Shown one piece after another: positions 15,900 to 24,430 of a stretch of DNA of 64,000 nucleotides. The DNA is taken from the NCBI GenBank assembly GCA_035575135.1, contig DATLYE010000027.1, positions 53,577 to 117,576 of the forward strand, read 5' to 3'. Under the pieces are notes generated by a model. That model searched no databases. It saw only the letters and a program-made list of their open reading frames with translations, and was not told where the DNA came from. Position numbers and translations under genes: made by a program. How positions within the stretch are numbered: the first letter of the stretch is position 1; each line of letters starts with the position of its first letter. Source of the stretch: JANWXD01 sp035575135. GTDB lineage: Bacteria; Acidobacteriota; Terriglobia; Bryobacterales; Bryobacteraceae.

Positions 15900-17332
15900 G
15901 GACTCGGACCTCCTGTCGCAGATCGCGTTCTGGCGGGCGGCCCGAAGTAGGGGTAGCCGTCCCAGCGGTCGTCATCAGAGGTGAGGCGCGGGTCGGCCGT
16001 GTCCTTCATCCAGCGCTGCAAACGCGCGCGGCAATCGGCGAGCGCCGCAGCGTACTCCCGCCGATCAGCCACATTGTCCAGCTGCGCCGGATCGTTGCGC
16101 AGATCGTAGAGTTCCTCGGCCGGCCGCTTGCCGAAGGCTCTTTCGAAATAGCGCACAAACGGCGGATCGCTTCGCCAGTGCAGGATGAGCTGCTTGGTGG
16201 GCGAGTCGTCACAATCCCCGAAGGGCCCCACGGAGTGGACCAGCTCCGGATCACCGGCCGGCCAGCGGTCGGGGCGGAAGTTGCGGATATAGAGAAAATC
16301 CCGCGTACGCACGCCGCGGGCCGGATAGCTCAGGTTGCCCTTGCGGACGTGGGCATGGCGCTCGCGCTCCACAAACACCTCATGGCGCAGTCCCGGCTTC
16401 TCCCGTCCCGTGAGCAGCCCGAACAGGCTGCGGCCCGTCATCTCCGAGGGCGGCTTCAAGCCCGCCGCCTCGAGAAACGTAGGCGCCAGATCCGACAGGC
16501 TGACGAAATCCTCCAGGGTGCGGCCGGGGCGGATGCGCTCGGGCCAGCGCACCGCAAGCGGCAGGCGCGTCCCGGAGTCGTACAGATTGGCCTTGGAGCG
16601 CGGAAACGGCCAGCCGTTGTCGCTCGTAATCACAACCAGCGTGTTCGCAGCACGGCCGGTTCTTTCCAGCAGCTCCAGAATTTCACCCACCTCGCGGTCG
16701 AAGCGCTGGACTTCGAAGTAGTAGTCAAGGATGTCCCGGCGGACTTCGGGAAGGTCCGGAAGATACGGAGGCACCGCCACGTCTTCAGGCTTCATCCCGG
16801 ACCGCACGCCGGAGTCCGCCTCGTAGGGCCGGTGCGGGTCGTTGCTGCCGAACCAAAAACAGAACGGCCTGTTCTCGGGCGCCGCTTTCAGAAACTCCTC
16901 AAAGCTGCGGTAGGGCTCTCCTGCCGGATTGCGGCTGCGCCCGCCGGCTTTGAAGTCACCCGGGCCCCAGCCTTTGCGCGTGAAACCCACGAAATAGCCG
17001 GCCTGCTCCAGCAGATCCGTGTACACCGGGAACCGGGACGGAAGGAAACCCCACAGGTTGCCGCCTTCGGCCAGGCGGTGGGGCGCCTGCCCGGTGAGGA
17101 TCGCCGCCCGGGAAGGCGTACACGAAGGGGCGGCGCAGAAGGCGTGAGTGAACAAGACGCCCTGGCGCGCTACGCGGTCGAAGACCGGAGTCCGGACGAC
17201 GGGGTCGCCGTAGGCGGAGGCGTGCGGATACGACCAGTCATCGGCGATGCAAACCAGAATGTTGGGCGGGCGCCGCGGCTGGGCACGGATCGCGGCCGCC
17301 GCCGCAGTTCCGAGAAAGATCCGCCGGTTCAT
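15896..17332 (-). CDS. Exported sulfatase (third of three), N-sulfoglucosamine-sulfohydrolase-like
   Basis: A 478-residue type I sulfatase. The N-terminus MNRRIFLGTAAAAAIRAQ is a short twin-arginine-type signal. CIADDW supplies metal-binding aspartates and Cys71 in CTPSRA is the formylglycine precursor. The central FWFGSNDPHRPYE and C-terminal ELYDLRNDPAQL resemble heparan N-sulfatase-type (SGSH) sulfatases. It is the first gene of a two-sulfatase unit, overlapping the next by ATGA, and lies 89 bp after the lipoprotein gene on the same strand. All three sulfatases need a formylglycine-generating enzyme, which is not in the window. Confidence 0.88.
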   Translation of the reverse strand: MNRRIFLGTAAAAAIRAQPRRPPNILVCIADDWSYPHASAYGDPVVRTPVFDRVARQGVLFTHAFCAAPSCTPSRAAILTGQAPHRLAEGGNLWGFLPSRFPVYTDLLEQAGYFVGFTRKGWGPGDFKAGGRSRNPAGEPYRSFEEFLKAAPENRPFCFWFGSNDPHRPYEADSGVRSGMKPEDVAVPPYLPDLPEVRRDILDYYFEVQRFDREVGEILELLERTGRAANTLVVITSDNGWPFPRSKANLYDSGTRLPLAVRWPERIRPGRTLEDFVSLSDLAPTFLEAAGLKPPSEMTGRSLFGLLTGREKPGLRHEVFVERERHAHVRKGNLSYPARGVRTRDFLYIRNFRPDRWPAGDPELVHSVGPFGDCDDSPTKQLILHWRSDPPFVRYFERAFGKRPAEELYDLRNDPAQLDNVADRREYAAALADCRARLQRWMKDTADPRLTSDDDRWDGYPYFGPPARTRSATGGPSP

Positions 17333-17421
17333 CGCTGCCCGTCTTCACCCGCCGGGGCGCCCGGGGGCCTGCCCATCCCCCGCGATTGTCCGCCGCGGGA
17401 GGGGCGATCGTCAAGCTGGTC

Positions 17422-18033
17422 CTACCGGCGGACGCGCACGATGAGCTCTGCCTGTTCCCGCCGCCCGTCGGCCGCCGTCGCAGTCAGCACGTAGGTTGTG
17501 GTGGCGGGAGGTTTGACCAGAAAGCAGTACTTCTCCGCAGGTTCGAGCGGCAGGCCGTAAGGCTCGACGCGGACGGAGGCCGCACCCGCGACGCCGTAGC
17601 AGAGCGTGACCGTCTCACCGGGACGGACTTCCTCGGCGCTGGCGGCAAACAGGCGGATCATGCCCTCCGCCTGGCGCGGAGGTTCGCTTGAGGCGCCGGA
17701 GGCGCGGACGCGAACTGTGAACGATGCGCTCGCCGTGCCCCCGCCGGCGCCTTCGGCCGTCAGGGTGTAGGTCGTCGTGCGGGACGGGGAGACCGGAAAG
17801 CAGCGGTTGAAGAGGGGCTTCAGTTGTTCGACCGGAGGATCCAGTCGCACGGCCCGGGCGTTCTCGACGCCGTAACAAATCGTCACGGACTGGCCGGGAG
17901 CGACTTCCGGTGCGGAAGCGTAGAAATGGAGAATCCGCACGGGAGCCGGAGCAGGCTTCGCCGGGCTTGCCTCCGGCTGTGTGCGGCATGCCGCCAGAGC
18001 CAGAAGCAGTGCCACCGGCCATTTGCGCCACAT
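17422..18033 (-). CDS. Lipoprotein with two Cys-paired Ig-like repeats
   Basis: A 203-residue protein of unknown function. The signal peptide ends in LAAC, a lipobox with Cys16 as lipid anchor, followed by a Pro/Ala-rich linker. Two similar domains follow, about residues 32-110 and 125-202. Each starts with I-x-x-F-x-A-S, has P-G-x-x-V-T-x-C-Y-G-V, then a cysteine exactly 25 residues later (C53/C78 and C145/C170), then T-T-T-Y-x-L-T-A. The pattern is that of beta-sandwich (Ig-like) repeats each with one disulfide, exposed in the periplasm. The gene starts 13 bp after the response-regulator stop and is probably co-transcribed with the two-component system. A TTG start at 18042 is possible. Confidence 0.75.
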   Translation of the reverse strand: MWRKWPVALLLALAACRTQPEASPAKPAPAPVRILHFYASAPEVAPGQSVTICYGVENARAVRLDPPVEQLKPLFNRCFPVSPSRTTTYTLTAEGAGGGTASASFTVRVRASGASSEPPRQAEGMIRLFAASAEEVRPGETVTLCYGVAGAASVRVEPYGLPLEPAEKYCFLVKPPATTTYVLTATAADGRREQAELIVRVRR

Positions 18034-18046
18034 ACCAGCCAAGGGC

Positions 18047-19522
18047 TTAGGCGCCTCGCTCGGCCCGGGCCAGCTCGGAGCGCTTTTTGACTTCGATGTT
18101 CAGGCGCTTGATTTTCTGGTTCAGCGTCGAAAGCGGCACGCGCAGCCTTTCGGCCGCCTCCGTCTGGCTCCAGCCGGCTTCTTCCAGATGCTTGAGAATC
18201 AGGCTGCGCTCATAATCCGCCACCATTTCAAACAGCGAGGCGTCCGGCGGCAGGCGGCCGCTCTCGTCGCGGCGGATGCGGAGGCCGCTGGCGTGCAGCA
18301 GGTGGTCGGGCAGCACCTCGACGGAAACGACCGGGCTGGAGGCGAGCACCACGGCGCGCTCGACCACATTTTCCAGCTCGCGCACGTTGCCCGGCCAGGA
18401 GTGTTCCTTGAGGATCTGCATCGCTTCGGCGTCAAAGCGCAGGATGGCGCGGCCGTCCGGGCCGAGGAACTTTTCGTTTTCCCGGCAGTACTTGTCAAAG
18501 AAATGCTCGACCAGAAGCGGGATGTCTTCCTTGCGCTCGCGCAGCGGCGGAAGGCAGATGTTGATCACGTTCAGCCGGTAGTAAAGATCCTCCCGGAACT
18601 TGCCCTCGTCCACAAGCTTTTTCAGATCGGCGTTGGTGGCCGCCAGGATGCGCACGTCCACGCGGATGACCTCGTTGGAGCCGAGCGGCATGAACTCTTT
18701 TTCCTGGATCACGCGCAGCAGCTTGACCTGGGTCTCCGGCGTCAGCGTGCCGATCTCGTCAAAAAAGATCGTGCCCTTGTCGGCGATCTCGAAGTACCCC
18801 TTGCGGGACGTGACCGCTCCCGTGTAGGCGCCCTTGACGTGGCCGAACAGCATGGACTCGAGCAGCTCCGGCGGCAGCGAGCCGCTGTTGACCGCAACGA
18901 ACATGTGATCGGCCCGCGGGGAGGCGGCGTGAATGGCCTTCGCGATCAGTTCCTTCCCGGTGCCGGTTTCCCCCGTGATCAGCACCGTCGAGCGCGTGGG
19001 CGCCACCTGCGTCACCAGATCGAGCACGCGCACCATCTGCTCGCTCTTGCCGACGATGTTCGGGAAGCTGTAGCGCTGCTTGAGGGCCCGCTTGAGCTGG
19101 ACGTTCTCATGCTCCAGCCTTCGCTTGGCGATCATGCGCTCGATTTCGATGAGCAGCTTCTCGTTATTCCACGGCTTCTCGAAGAAGTCGTTGGCGCCCG
19201 CCTTCATCGCGTCCACCGCCACCTGCGTGGAGCCGTAGGCCGTGATCAGAAACACGGGAATCTCCTGATCGCGCTTGCGGATCTCCCGCAACACCTCCAG
19301 CCCGGAGCGGTCCGGCAGCATCAGGTCGAGCAGCAGCAGATCGTAGGGCGCCGACTCCAGCTTGTGGAGGCCTTCGGAGGCGTTCTCGGCCACATCCACC
19401 GCGTAGCCTTCCAGCCCGAGCAAATCCGAGAGGCTCTCGCGGATGTCAGCTTCGTCGTCTACGACCAGAATCCGGCCTTTTGTGGAACGGTTGCCAGCTC
19501 CCGCCGCCATGGTTTCAGACAT
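18047..19522 (-). CDS. NtrC-family sigma-54-dependent response regulator
   Basis: 491 residues. Receiver domain (about 16-135) with acidic pocket VDDEAD and phospho-acceptor D66 in LLLDLMLPDRSG. AAA+ domain (about 155-395) with Walker A GETGTGKE, the sigma-54-contacting loop as GAYTGA (normally GAFTGA; tyrosine is a tolerated variant), FFDEIGTL Walker B and the REDLYYRLNV and WPGNVRELENVVERAVV regions. A Fis-type helix-turn-helix is at the C-terminus (QTEAAERLRVPLSTLNQKIKRL). Activates sigma-54 promoters on phosphorylation by the kinase encoded just upstream, with which its start codon overlaps (ATG 19522, kinase stop 19515). ATG 19510 is an alternative start. Confidence 0.93.
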   Translation of the reverse strand: MSETMAAGAGNRSTKGRILVVDDEADIRESLSDLLGLEGYAVDVAENASEGLHKLESAPYDLLLLDLMLPDRSGLEVLREIRKRDQEIPVFLITAYGSTQVAVDAMKAGANDFFEKPWNNEKLLIEIERMIAKRRLEHENVQLKRALKQRYSFPNIVGKSEQMVRVLDLVTQVAPTRSTVLITGETGTGKELIAKAIHAASPRADHMFVAVNSGSLPPELLESMLFGHVKGAYTGAVTSRKGYFEIADKGTIFFDEIGTLTPETQVKLLRVIQEKEFMPLGSNEVIRVDVRILAATNADLKKLVDEGKFREDLYYRLNVINICLPPLRERKEDIPLLVEHFFDKYCRENEKFLGPDGRAILRFDAEAMQILKEHSWPGNVRELENVVERAVVLASSPVVSVEVLPDHLLHASGLRIRRDESGRLPPDASLFEMVADYERSLILKHLEEAGWSQTEAAERLRVPLSTLNQKIKRLNIEVKKRSELARAERGA

Positions 19523-22418
19523 GGACCGCCTTCTTGACCGCCGGGAAATCCAGGTGGAAGCGCGTGCCCTGCCCCGGCCGGCTTTCGACATCAATCAGGC
19601 CCCCGTGCTCCCGCACGATGCCGTACGTTACGGCCAGACCGAGTCCGGTGCCTTTACGGGACGCCTTGGTGGTGAAGAAGGGATCGTAGATCCGGTGCAA
19701 ATGTTCCGGCGGAATGCCTCGGCCGGTGTCGGAGACTTCCACTTCCACGCCGCGCTCGCTCGGCCGGGCACGCACACCCAGCACGCCGCCGTCCTCCATG
19801 GCGTCCCGGGCGTTGAGGAAGAGGTTGAGGAATACCTGCTGGAGTTTTCCGGCGTCGCCCTTCATCAGGGGCAGCGGCTCTTCCAGTTCCAGCCGCACCT
19901 CGATGCCGGCCTTCGCCAGCTGGTGCTCGATCAGGCTGAGGGTCTCGCGGATGACGCGCGCCAGATCCACCTCCGTGAACTCCTTGGGAGACGTCCGGGA
20001 GAAGTTGAGCAGCGAGTTCACGATCTCGCTGGCGCGGAACGTCTGTTTGGCGATCTTGTCCAGAAGCGCCGCTTTCTGCTGGTCCCCGGAAATCTGCTTG
20101 GCCAGCATCTGCGCGTAGGTGGAGATGACCGCCAGGGGAGTGTTGACTTCATGCGCCACGCCGGCCGCCAGCAAGCCGATGGAGCTCAGCTTGTCGGCTT
20201 GCACGAGGCGCCGCTCGAGCTCGGCCCGCTCCGTAATGTCGTCGAAGATGATCAGGCGGCCGATGCGCTGATCCTCCCGCGTCACCAGCGGGGCCACCGC
20301 GATGTTGACGACGGCTTCCTCCGCCGGACTGTCGAGCCCGGCCGGATCGGCGTTTCCATTCGAGCCGTTGCCTCCGTGGCCGGCGGGCGCCGCCAGCGCC
20401 GGGCGCCGCAAAACGAACTTGTAGATGTGATGCACGCCCGTGTGTTCTCGCACGCGCTCGAACTGGGACACCAGTTCCGGCGGAAACAGCCGCGCCAGAG
20501 GCTGGCCAAGGGCCATCTCGCGAGGAACGCCCGTGAGCTCCTCCATGCGGTGGTTCCAGCTCTCCACGCAGTCTTCCAGCCCCGCCGCCACAATGCCCAC
20601 GTTGATGGATTCCACGATGTTTTCGTTGAACTCCTTCAACCGCTCGTACTCCTCGACCTTGCGCTGGAGCGAGCGGTAGAGGCGGGCGTTTTCGATGGCG
20701 ATGCCGAGATAGCCCGCCAGCGTGAGCAGCAGTTCGACGTCGTCGCTCGAAAGGAAATCTCCTTTCGTGGTGCGGCTGAGACCCAGCCAGGCGATGGTGC
20801 GGCCCCGCACCGAGCACGGAATATAGTAAGTCAGATCGAGGTCCGCCAGCGTACGCCTCACCGAAGCCGGCCACTGCCGCGAAATCACATCCAAAGGATG
20901 CCGCGGCCGCTCGAAGAACAAGTAGGGCCGGGCCGGCGTCGCATTCAGAAAACTCAAATCCAGGGGACGCGACGGGTCGCTCAGCCAGGCGCCCGGCTCG
21001 CCCCCGGCGGCGAGTTCCAGCTCAAAGCCGGTCTCGCTTTCCGAGGCCAGAAACACCGCCACTCTCTCGACCGACAGGGTCCGCATCAGCCGGTCCGCCA
21101 CCGCATCCAGCATCGCATCCAGATCCGTTTCCGCTCCCAGCTCCCGCGCAAACTCGACCAACGTGCGCCGGTAATCGTACCGGTCTTTGTAGAAGTAATA
21201 GCGGTCGAGCTGTTCCTTGATCCAGGAGCGGATGGGCTGAAACACGAAGGCGGCGATGAGGATGAGCAGAATCCCGGCCGCCGGGCTCAACTCTTCGAAG
21301 CGGCCGATCGAGAAGATCAGCCCGTAGAAAATGCCGATCACGGCCAGCGTCGCCAGCGTGTAGACGTAACCCTGCTGGAAGATGATGTCCACGTCCATGA
21401 GCCGGTAGCGCAGCACCGCATAGGCCCAGGTGAGCGGAATCAGGCCCAGGGAAAACACCGAGAGCGACAGATAGGGTCCGGGGAGCGCGCCGAGCACGTA
21501 CGGTACGGCGTAAAGGGCGCCAAACGGGGCCACGCCGAGCAGAGCGCCGTTCCGCAGCCACTTCAGTTGCTGGCGCACGACCGGATCGCTGACCCGCCGC
21601 TGCGCGCGCCATAGCGCCAGAGCGCCGGCGATGTAACCGGCCAGCAGCACCGCCAGCCAGAGCCGGTCCAGCAGCCAGCGCAGCTCCACGCCCGGAACGT
21701 CCGCCCGAAGGACCCCGGAAGCAAAACCGAAAAACAAACCGAGCAGCATCAGGGCGGGCACATACAGCCAGGCGGCGCGCCAGCCGCGCAGCCAGGACCG
21801 AGGCTCCGGGAAACTCAGGCAAAAATGCAGGAACAGCGTCGGCACCAGCAGGCCCGCGGCCACGTTGCCCCAGTACATGACCTTGTCGAAGTTGTTGAGC
21901 TTCCCCGTGTAGTGAAACGCGGAGAGCACAAACGAAGCCAAACACAGAAGGTAGAAATGGGTGGCCTTCTGGGCCCCGGCGCGGCGGAAATAAACAAAAA
22001 GTCCGATCGCCAGGTAGGCCACGCCGAGGCCGTACTGATAGTACAGAGCCGGTTGCGGCGCCGTTTCGGCGATCACCACCGGGATCTCGATTTCCACCCC
22101 CTGGCGGTGTATCGCGTACTTGGCCTTCGTCCAGGCCCCCAGGCGGACCAGGACCCGGGTCACATCGGTGGTCTGGCGAACCCGGACGCCGTTGATCCGA
22201 GCCAGGGCGTCACCACTGCGCAGGCCGGCTTTGGCGGCGGGGCCCCCCGGCCTCAGATAGAGAGCCTCCACGCGGCCGTTGCGCTCCACCCACACTGCGC
22301 CGTCGTCCGGAAGCCGGAACTTGCGCTGCTGCTGGAAGTTGAGGACCGCGGACACGGCCGCCGCAACCGTCAGGATGATCAGCAGCGCCGTGACGAATTG
22401 GCCCTTGAGGTCTTTCAC
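19515..22418 (-). CDS. Membrane sensor histidine kinase with periplasmic PDZ, GAF and PAS domains
   Basis: 967 residues from GTG 22418 (a GTG at 22487 is also possible). One helix (about 8-28) leads to a PDZ-like domain (about 42-117; GGPAAKAGLRSGDALARING) that should lie in the periplasm, followed by about eight helices up to residue 400. The cytoplasmic part has a GAF domain (about 420-590), a short coiled linker, a PAS domain (about 620-740), a HisKA domain with the phospho-acceptor in GVAHEVNTPL, and an HATPase domain with N box NLFLNARDAM, DTGRGIPPEH and GTGLGLAVTYGIVREHGG. The PDZ suggests sensing of a peptide or misfolded protein end in the envelope. It is the partner of the overlapping sigma-54 regulator. 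A poorly conserved Ala/Gly-rich insert lies in the PAS domain. Confidence 0.9.
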   Translation of the reverse strand: MKDLKGQFVTALLIILTVAAAVSAVLNFQQQRKFRLPDDGAVWVERNGRVEALYLRPGGPAAKAGLRSGDALARINGVRVRQTTDVTRVLVRLGAWTKAKYAIHRQGVEIEIPVVIAETAPQPALYYQYGLGVAYLAIGLFVYFRRAGAQKATHFYLLCLASFVLSAFHYTGKLNNFDKVMYWGNVAAGLLVPTLFLHFCLSFPEPRSWLRGWRAAWLYVPALMLLGLFFGFASGVLRADVPGVELRWLLDRLWLAVLLAGYIAGALALWRAQRRVSDPVVRQQLKWLRNGALLGVAPFGALYAVPYVLGALPGPYLSLSVFSLGLIPLTWAYAVLRYRLMDVDIIFQQGYVYTLATLAVIGIFYGLIFSIGRFEELSPAAGILLILIAAFVFQPIRSWIKEQLDRYYFYKDRYDYRRTLVEFARELGAETDLDAMLDAVADRLMRTLSVERVAVFLASESETGFELELAAGGEPGAWLSDPSRPLDLSFLNATPARPYLFFERPRHPLDVISRQWPASVRRTLADLDLTYYIPCSVRGRTIAWLGLSRTTKGDFLSSDDVELLLTLAGYLGIAIENARLYRSLQRKVEEYERLKEFNENIVESINVGIVAAGLEDCVESWNHRMEELTGVPREMALGQPLARLFPPELVSQFERVREHTGVHHIYKFVLRRPALAAPAGHGGNGSNGNADPAGLDSPAEEAVVNIAVAPLVTREDQRIGRLIIFDDITERAELERRLVQADKLSSIGLLAAGVAHEVNTPLAVISTYAQMLAKQISGDQQKAALLDKIAKQTFRASEIVNSLLNFSRTSPKEFTEVDLARVIRETLSLIEHQLAKAGIEVRLELEEPLPLMKGDAGKLQQVFLNLFLNARDAMEDGGVLGVRARPSERGVEVEVSDTGRGIPPEHLHRIYDPFFTTKASRKGTGLGLAVTYGIVREHGGLIDVESRPGQGTRFHLDFPAVKKAVHV

Positions 22419-22519
22419 AAACCGCCTCGGCGGGACACCCCCGCAGCGTCCCGGTACCGCGTGCACGTTCGCTGCCAACCTCTCCACCGGTCCCGAATGG
22501 CTCCTTGTTCAAAGGATAC

Positions 22520-22535
22520 AGCAACTTGGGAACCT
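22520..22535 (-). promoter_or_regulatory. Candidate sigma-54 (-24/-12) promoter of the two-component operon
   Basis: The minus strand reads AGGTTCCCAAGTTGCT: GG and GC separated by exactly 10 bases, with the TTGCT of the -12 element intact. The -24 element is weak (GGTT instead of GGCA). It lies about 100 bases before the kinase start, downstream of the FkbM-like gene, and would allow autoregulation by the NtrC-type regulator. Confidence 0.3.
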
Positions 22536-22583
22536 GCCTCCGGGCTCCGCTCCGGCAAGAATTTGGATTTTCGAAGCAGTACA

Positions 22584-23564
22584 CTACGCGGAAGTGGATT
22601 TTGCTCCCGCCGCCCGAGCCGGCTCCTCCACATAGATGAGCGGCCCGATGGCGCGGGGGGCCACGCTCGGCATCCGGATGTGGCGGGGAGGCTCGAAGTG
22701 GTTTTCCGCCGTAAACGGCTCTTTGAACCGGCCGCCTCCGGCCAGATCCTCCCGCACAAAAAAACTCGTGACCCCGGAAAAGTTGCAGCCGACCAGGCAA
22801 TATCCCTTCCGGCGTCCTAACAGTTCGAGAGCCTTGAGGCTCGCGCCGCTGTAGGTCGTCCCGTCCCAGATGGCGTAGGGATCGTAGGGGACCACGCAAG
22901 CCACCGAGGACATCCAGCTGGCGTTGTACTCGATGGCGACCGCCCGGGGCCGATAACGGCGGATCGCCTCCCAGACCCAGTAATCGTTGCGGTCAATGTC
23001 AATGCTCAGGAAATCGAACTCCTCGGGAACGCCCAGCTCATCGAACAGCGCCTCGATGTTCTCGGCCGTGATGAAGCTGTAGCTGACCTTGAGGCGGCCT
23101 TCACGGATGGCGAATGCGAGGTTTTTCTGGATGGCCTCGTAGCAGGCGGCGCTTCCTTCGATCCAGGCCCCGCGCCAGCCTTTCACGAGCAGATAGGCGG
23201 TGCAATTTTCAAGCCCGTCACCCACGCCGAACTCCACAAACCACCGGTTGGTCTCCCCAATCCGGCGGAAGATCTCCTCGATCATGCCATCCTCGTCGTG
23301 CATGGAGAAGACCTTAAAGCCGCTGCCGAGCAGGCGCTGCGGGTCCTGGAAGCGGGGCGTTTGCCGGGCGTTTTCGTAAATCATGCGGGCCAGCAGGTCG
23401 TTGGTGACCGAAATTTCCCGCCGCAGCCGCTCGAGGCGCGACGGCTGGGTCAGTCGGTCCAGCAGGCGGCGGCCTTGCGCCTTCACCCCGGGCGGCAGGG
23501 CTGCGGTCAACGGCCTCAGCAGGCGGGATTGCTTGGCGCGGTTCAGAAACGCGTTGAGGTTCAC
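22584..23564 (-). CDS. FkbM/methyltransferase-like protein
   Basis: 326 residues, predicted cytoplasmic. The middle resembles an S-adenosylmethionine-dependent methyltransferase fold: FVEFGVGDGLENCTAYL (glycine loop), then a strand ending in acidic residues (GAWIEGS) and EFDFLSIDIDRNDYWVWEAI as the strand-4 region. Proteins of this kind occur in glycan and exopolysaccharide loci, but the substrate is unknown and no neighbouring glycan genes are here. The start is GTG 23564, with a CATAAT box ending 6 bases upstream, so it is probably leaderless. The first about 30 codons and the promoter are duplicated 1.9 kb away at 25386-25515. Confidence 0.7.
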   Translation of the reverse strand: MNLNAFLNRAKQSRLLRPLTAALPPGVKAQGRRLLDRLTQPSRLERLRREISVTNDLLARMIYENARQTPRFQDPQRLLGSGFKVFSMHDEDGMIEEIFRRIGETNRWFVEFGVGDGLENCTAYLLVKGWRGAWIEGSAACYEAIQKNLAFAIREGRLKVSYSFITAENIEALFDELGVPEEFDFLSIDIDRNDYWVWEAIRRYRPRAVAIEYNASWMSSVACVVPYDPYAIWDGTTYSGASLKALELLGRRKGYCLVGCNFSGVTSFFVREDLAGGGRFKEPFTAENHFEPPRHIRMPSVAPRAIGPLIYVEEPARAAGAKSTSA

Positions 23565-23610
23565 ACGCCCATTATGCGCGAGCCCGGCAGGGTTGAACTC
23601 GTGAAATTTT
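23481..23610 (-). repeat. 130-bp direct repeat, copy 1 (5' end and promoter of the FkbM-like gene)
   Basis: Identical in length, without gaps, to 25386-25515 (offset 1905), with about 10 differences by eye (roughly 92 percent identity). It includes the CATAAT box (23571-23576), the GTG start and about 28 codons. Similarity stops abruptly at both ends. Confidence 0.85.
23571..23576 (-). promoter_or_regulatory. -10 box (CATAAT) of leaderless FkbM-like gene
   Basis: CATAAT on the minus strand ends 6 bases before GTG 23564 with no ribosome-binding site. The same box survives in the dead duplicate at 25476-25481. Confidence 0.5.
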
Positions 23611-23868
23611 AACTGTCCGGTGGCCCAGGAGCTTCGGCACGAACTCCTTGACGTCCTCCGGCATCCCGTGCACTTGTAGTCCGTGTCGGTACGGCTGCAC
23701 TCCCCCCAGCTTCACATCGAGCGACGCCCTCTGCTTCTCGTCCTTCTCGACGAGGATCACCCTCACCTGACCGTTCTTTGCATTGGTGAGATGCTGTTGG
23801 GCAGCGCTCACCGCGATGATGGCGAGCCATCAACCCTGCTGGCCCGCATGCTCGCGCAGGGCTCGGGT
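23611..23868 (-). pseudogene. Unassigned coding remnant next to the repeat
   Basis: In one minus-strand frame this stretch encodes a protein-like segment (about 75 residues including GQVRVILVEKDEKQRASLDVKLGG and GMPEDVKEFVPKLLGH), interrupted by stop codons on the upstream side and running into repeat copy 1. I do not recognise its family. It could be the remaining tail of the DUF499-like gene or a third gene; the composition is coding-like but no intact frame exists. Confidence 0.4.
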
Positions 23869-24033
23869 TCAGCAGGTGCGAGAGAAGAAGTGCTTCGGGT
23901 CGCGATAGTCCTCCTCGGGGGCCGTGTCCGCCACCGCTTGCTCCAGCGCGATCGCGAACTCGTCCGGATCGAAAAACCGCCCTTCCCGGACGTTCCGGCG
24001 CGGCGTGGCGATTCAATACCAAGGCTCCGTCAG
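23869..24033 (-). pseudogene. DUF499-like ATPase gene, N-terminal remnant
   Basis: About 50 codons match what I know of the N-terminus of DUF499 proteins, large AAA-type ATPases encoded beside DUF1156 methylases: PWY-stop-IATPRRNVREGR, FFDPDEFAIALEQAVAD and EEDYRDPKHFFSRT. There is an in-frame TGA after PWY, the likely start position is CTG instead of ATG (overlapping the HEPN stop as CTGA, where ATGA is expected) and a TGA follows SRTC. The rest of this normally about 1000-residue protein is missing. Confidence 0.55.
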
Positions 24034-24430
24034 AATCTCCTCCGGGGTATGCTTTGCTTCGGCAGCAGCGAGCGAATCTGCTTGCGCACCCGCCTAGCCA
24101 GCCTCACCGCCCGCCGGGCTTCGGATAATGGGATTTCGCCGAATCCGGGATAGCGCGCCGCTGTGGCATAGTCGGTCAGACTGTTCTGCTCGCTTTCGGA
24201 AAGCTCGATTCGGTGATGCGGCTCGACGAGCTGGACCAGCTTTCGGATGTTGTGCGTCTGAAGGCTCGTCAGCACGGCTTTCAGATATTTCTCGACAACT
24301 GCTGCGCGTGAAAACACACTGCGTCTGTAGGGCAATCTTTCGCTTGCAGGAGAGTGGCGGCCGCCTTTAGATCGCTTTCCGCTTTCGCCACCCACTCTGA
24401 GGTGACTGCGATTTCCTCAGGACCCGGCAT
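24030..24430 (-). pseudogene. HEPN-domain protein, frameshifted
   Basis: The two halves of a typical small HEPN protein are present in different frames. The first (from ATG 24430) has WVAKAESDLKAAATLL and DAVCFHAQQ; the second resumes as VEKYLKAVLTSLQTHNIRKLVQLVE and TDYATAARYPGFGEIPLSEARRAVRLARRV. The break is right after HAQQ, near plus-strand 24295, and one missing base there explains it. HEPN proteins paired with MNT nucleotidyltransferases are toxin-type RNases or their relatives; the classical R-x4-6-H motif is not evident in this one. The start overlaps the MNT gene by 14 bp. Confidence 0.7.

Noticed and set aside
23683..24153. Plus-strand open frame across the relic island
   Set aside because: Composition and motifs support the minus strand (DUF499- and HEPN-like pieces); the plus frame has no signature.
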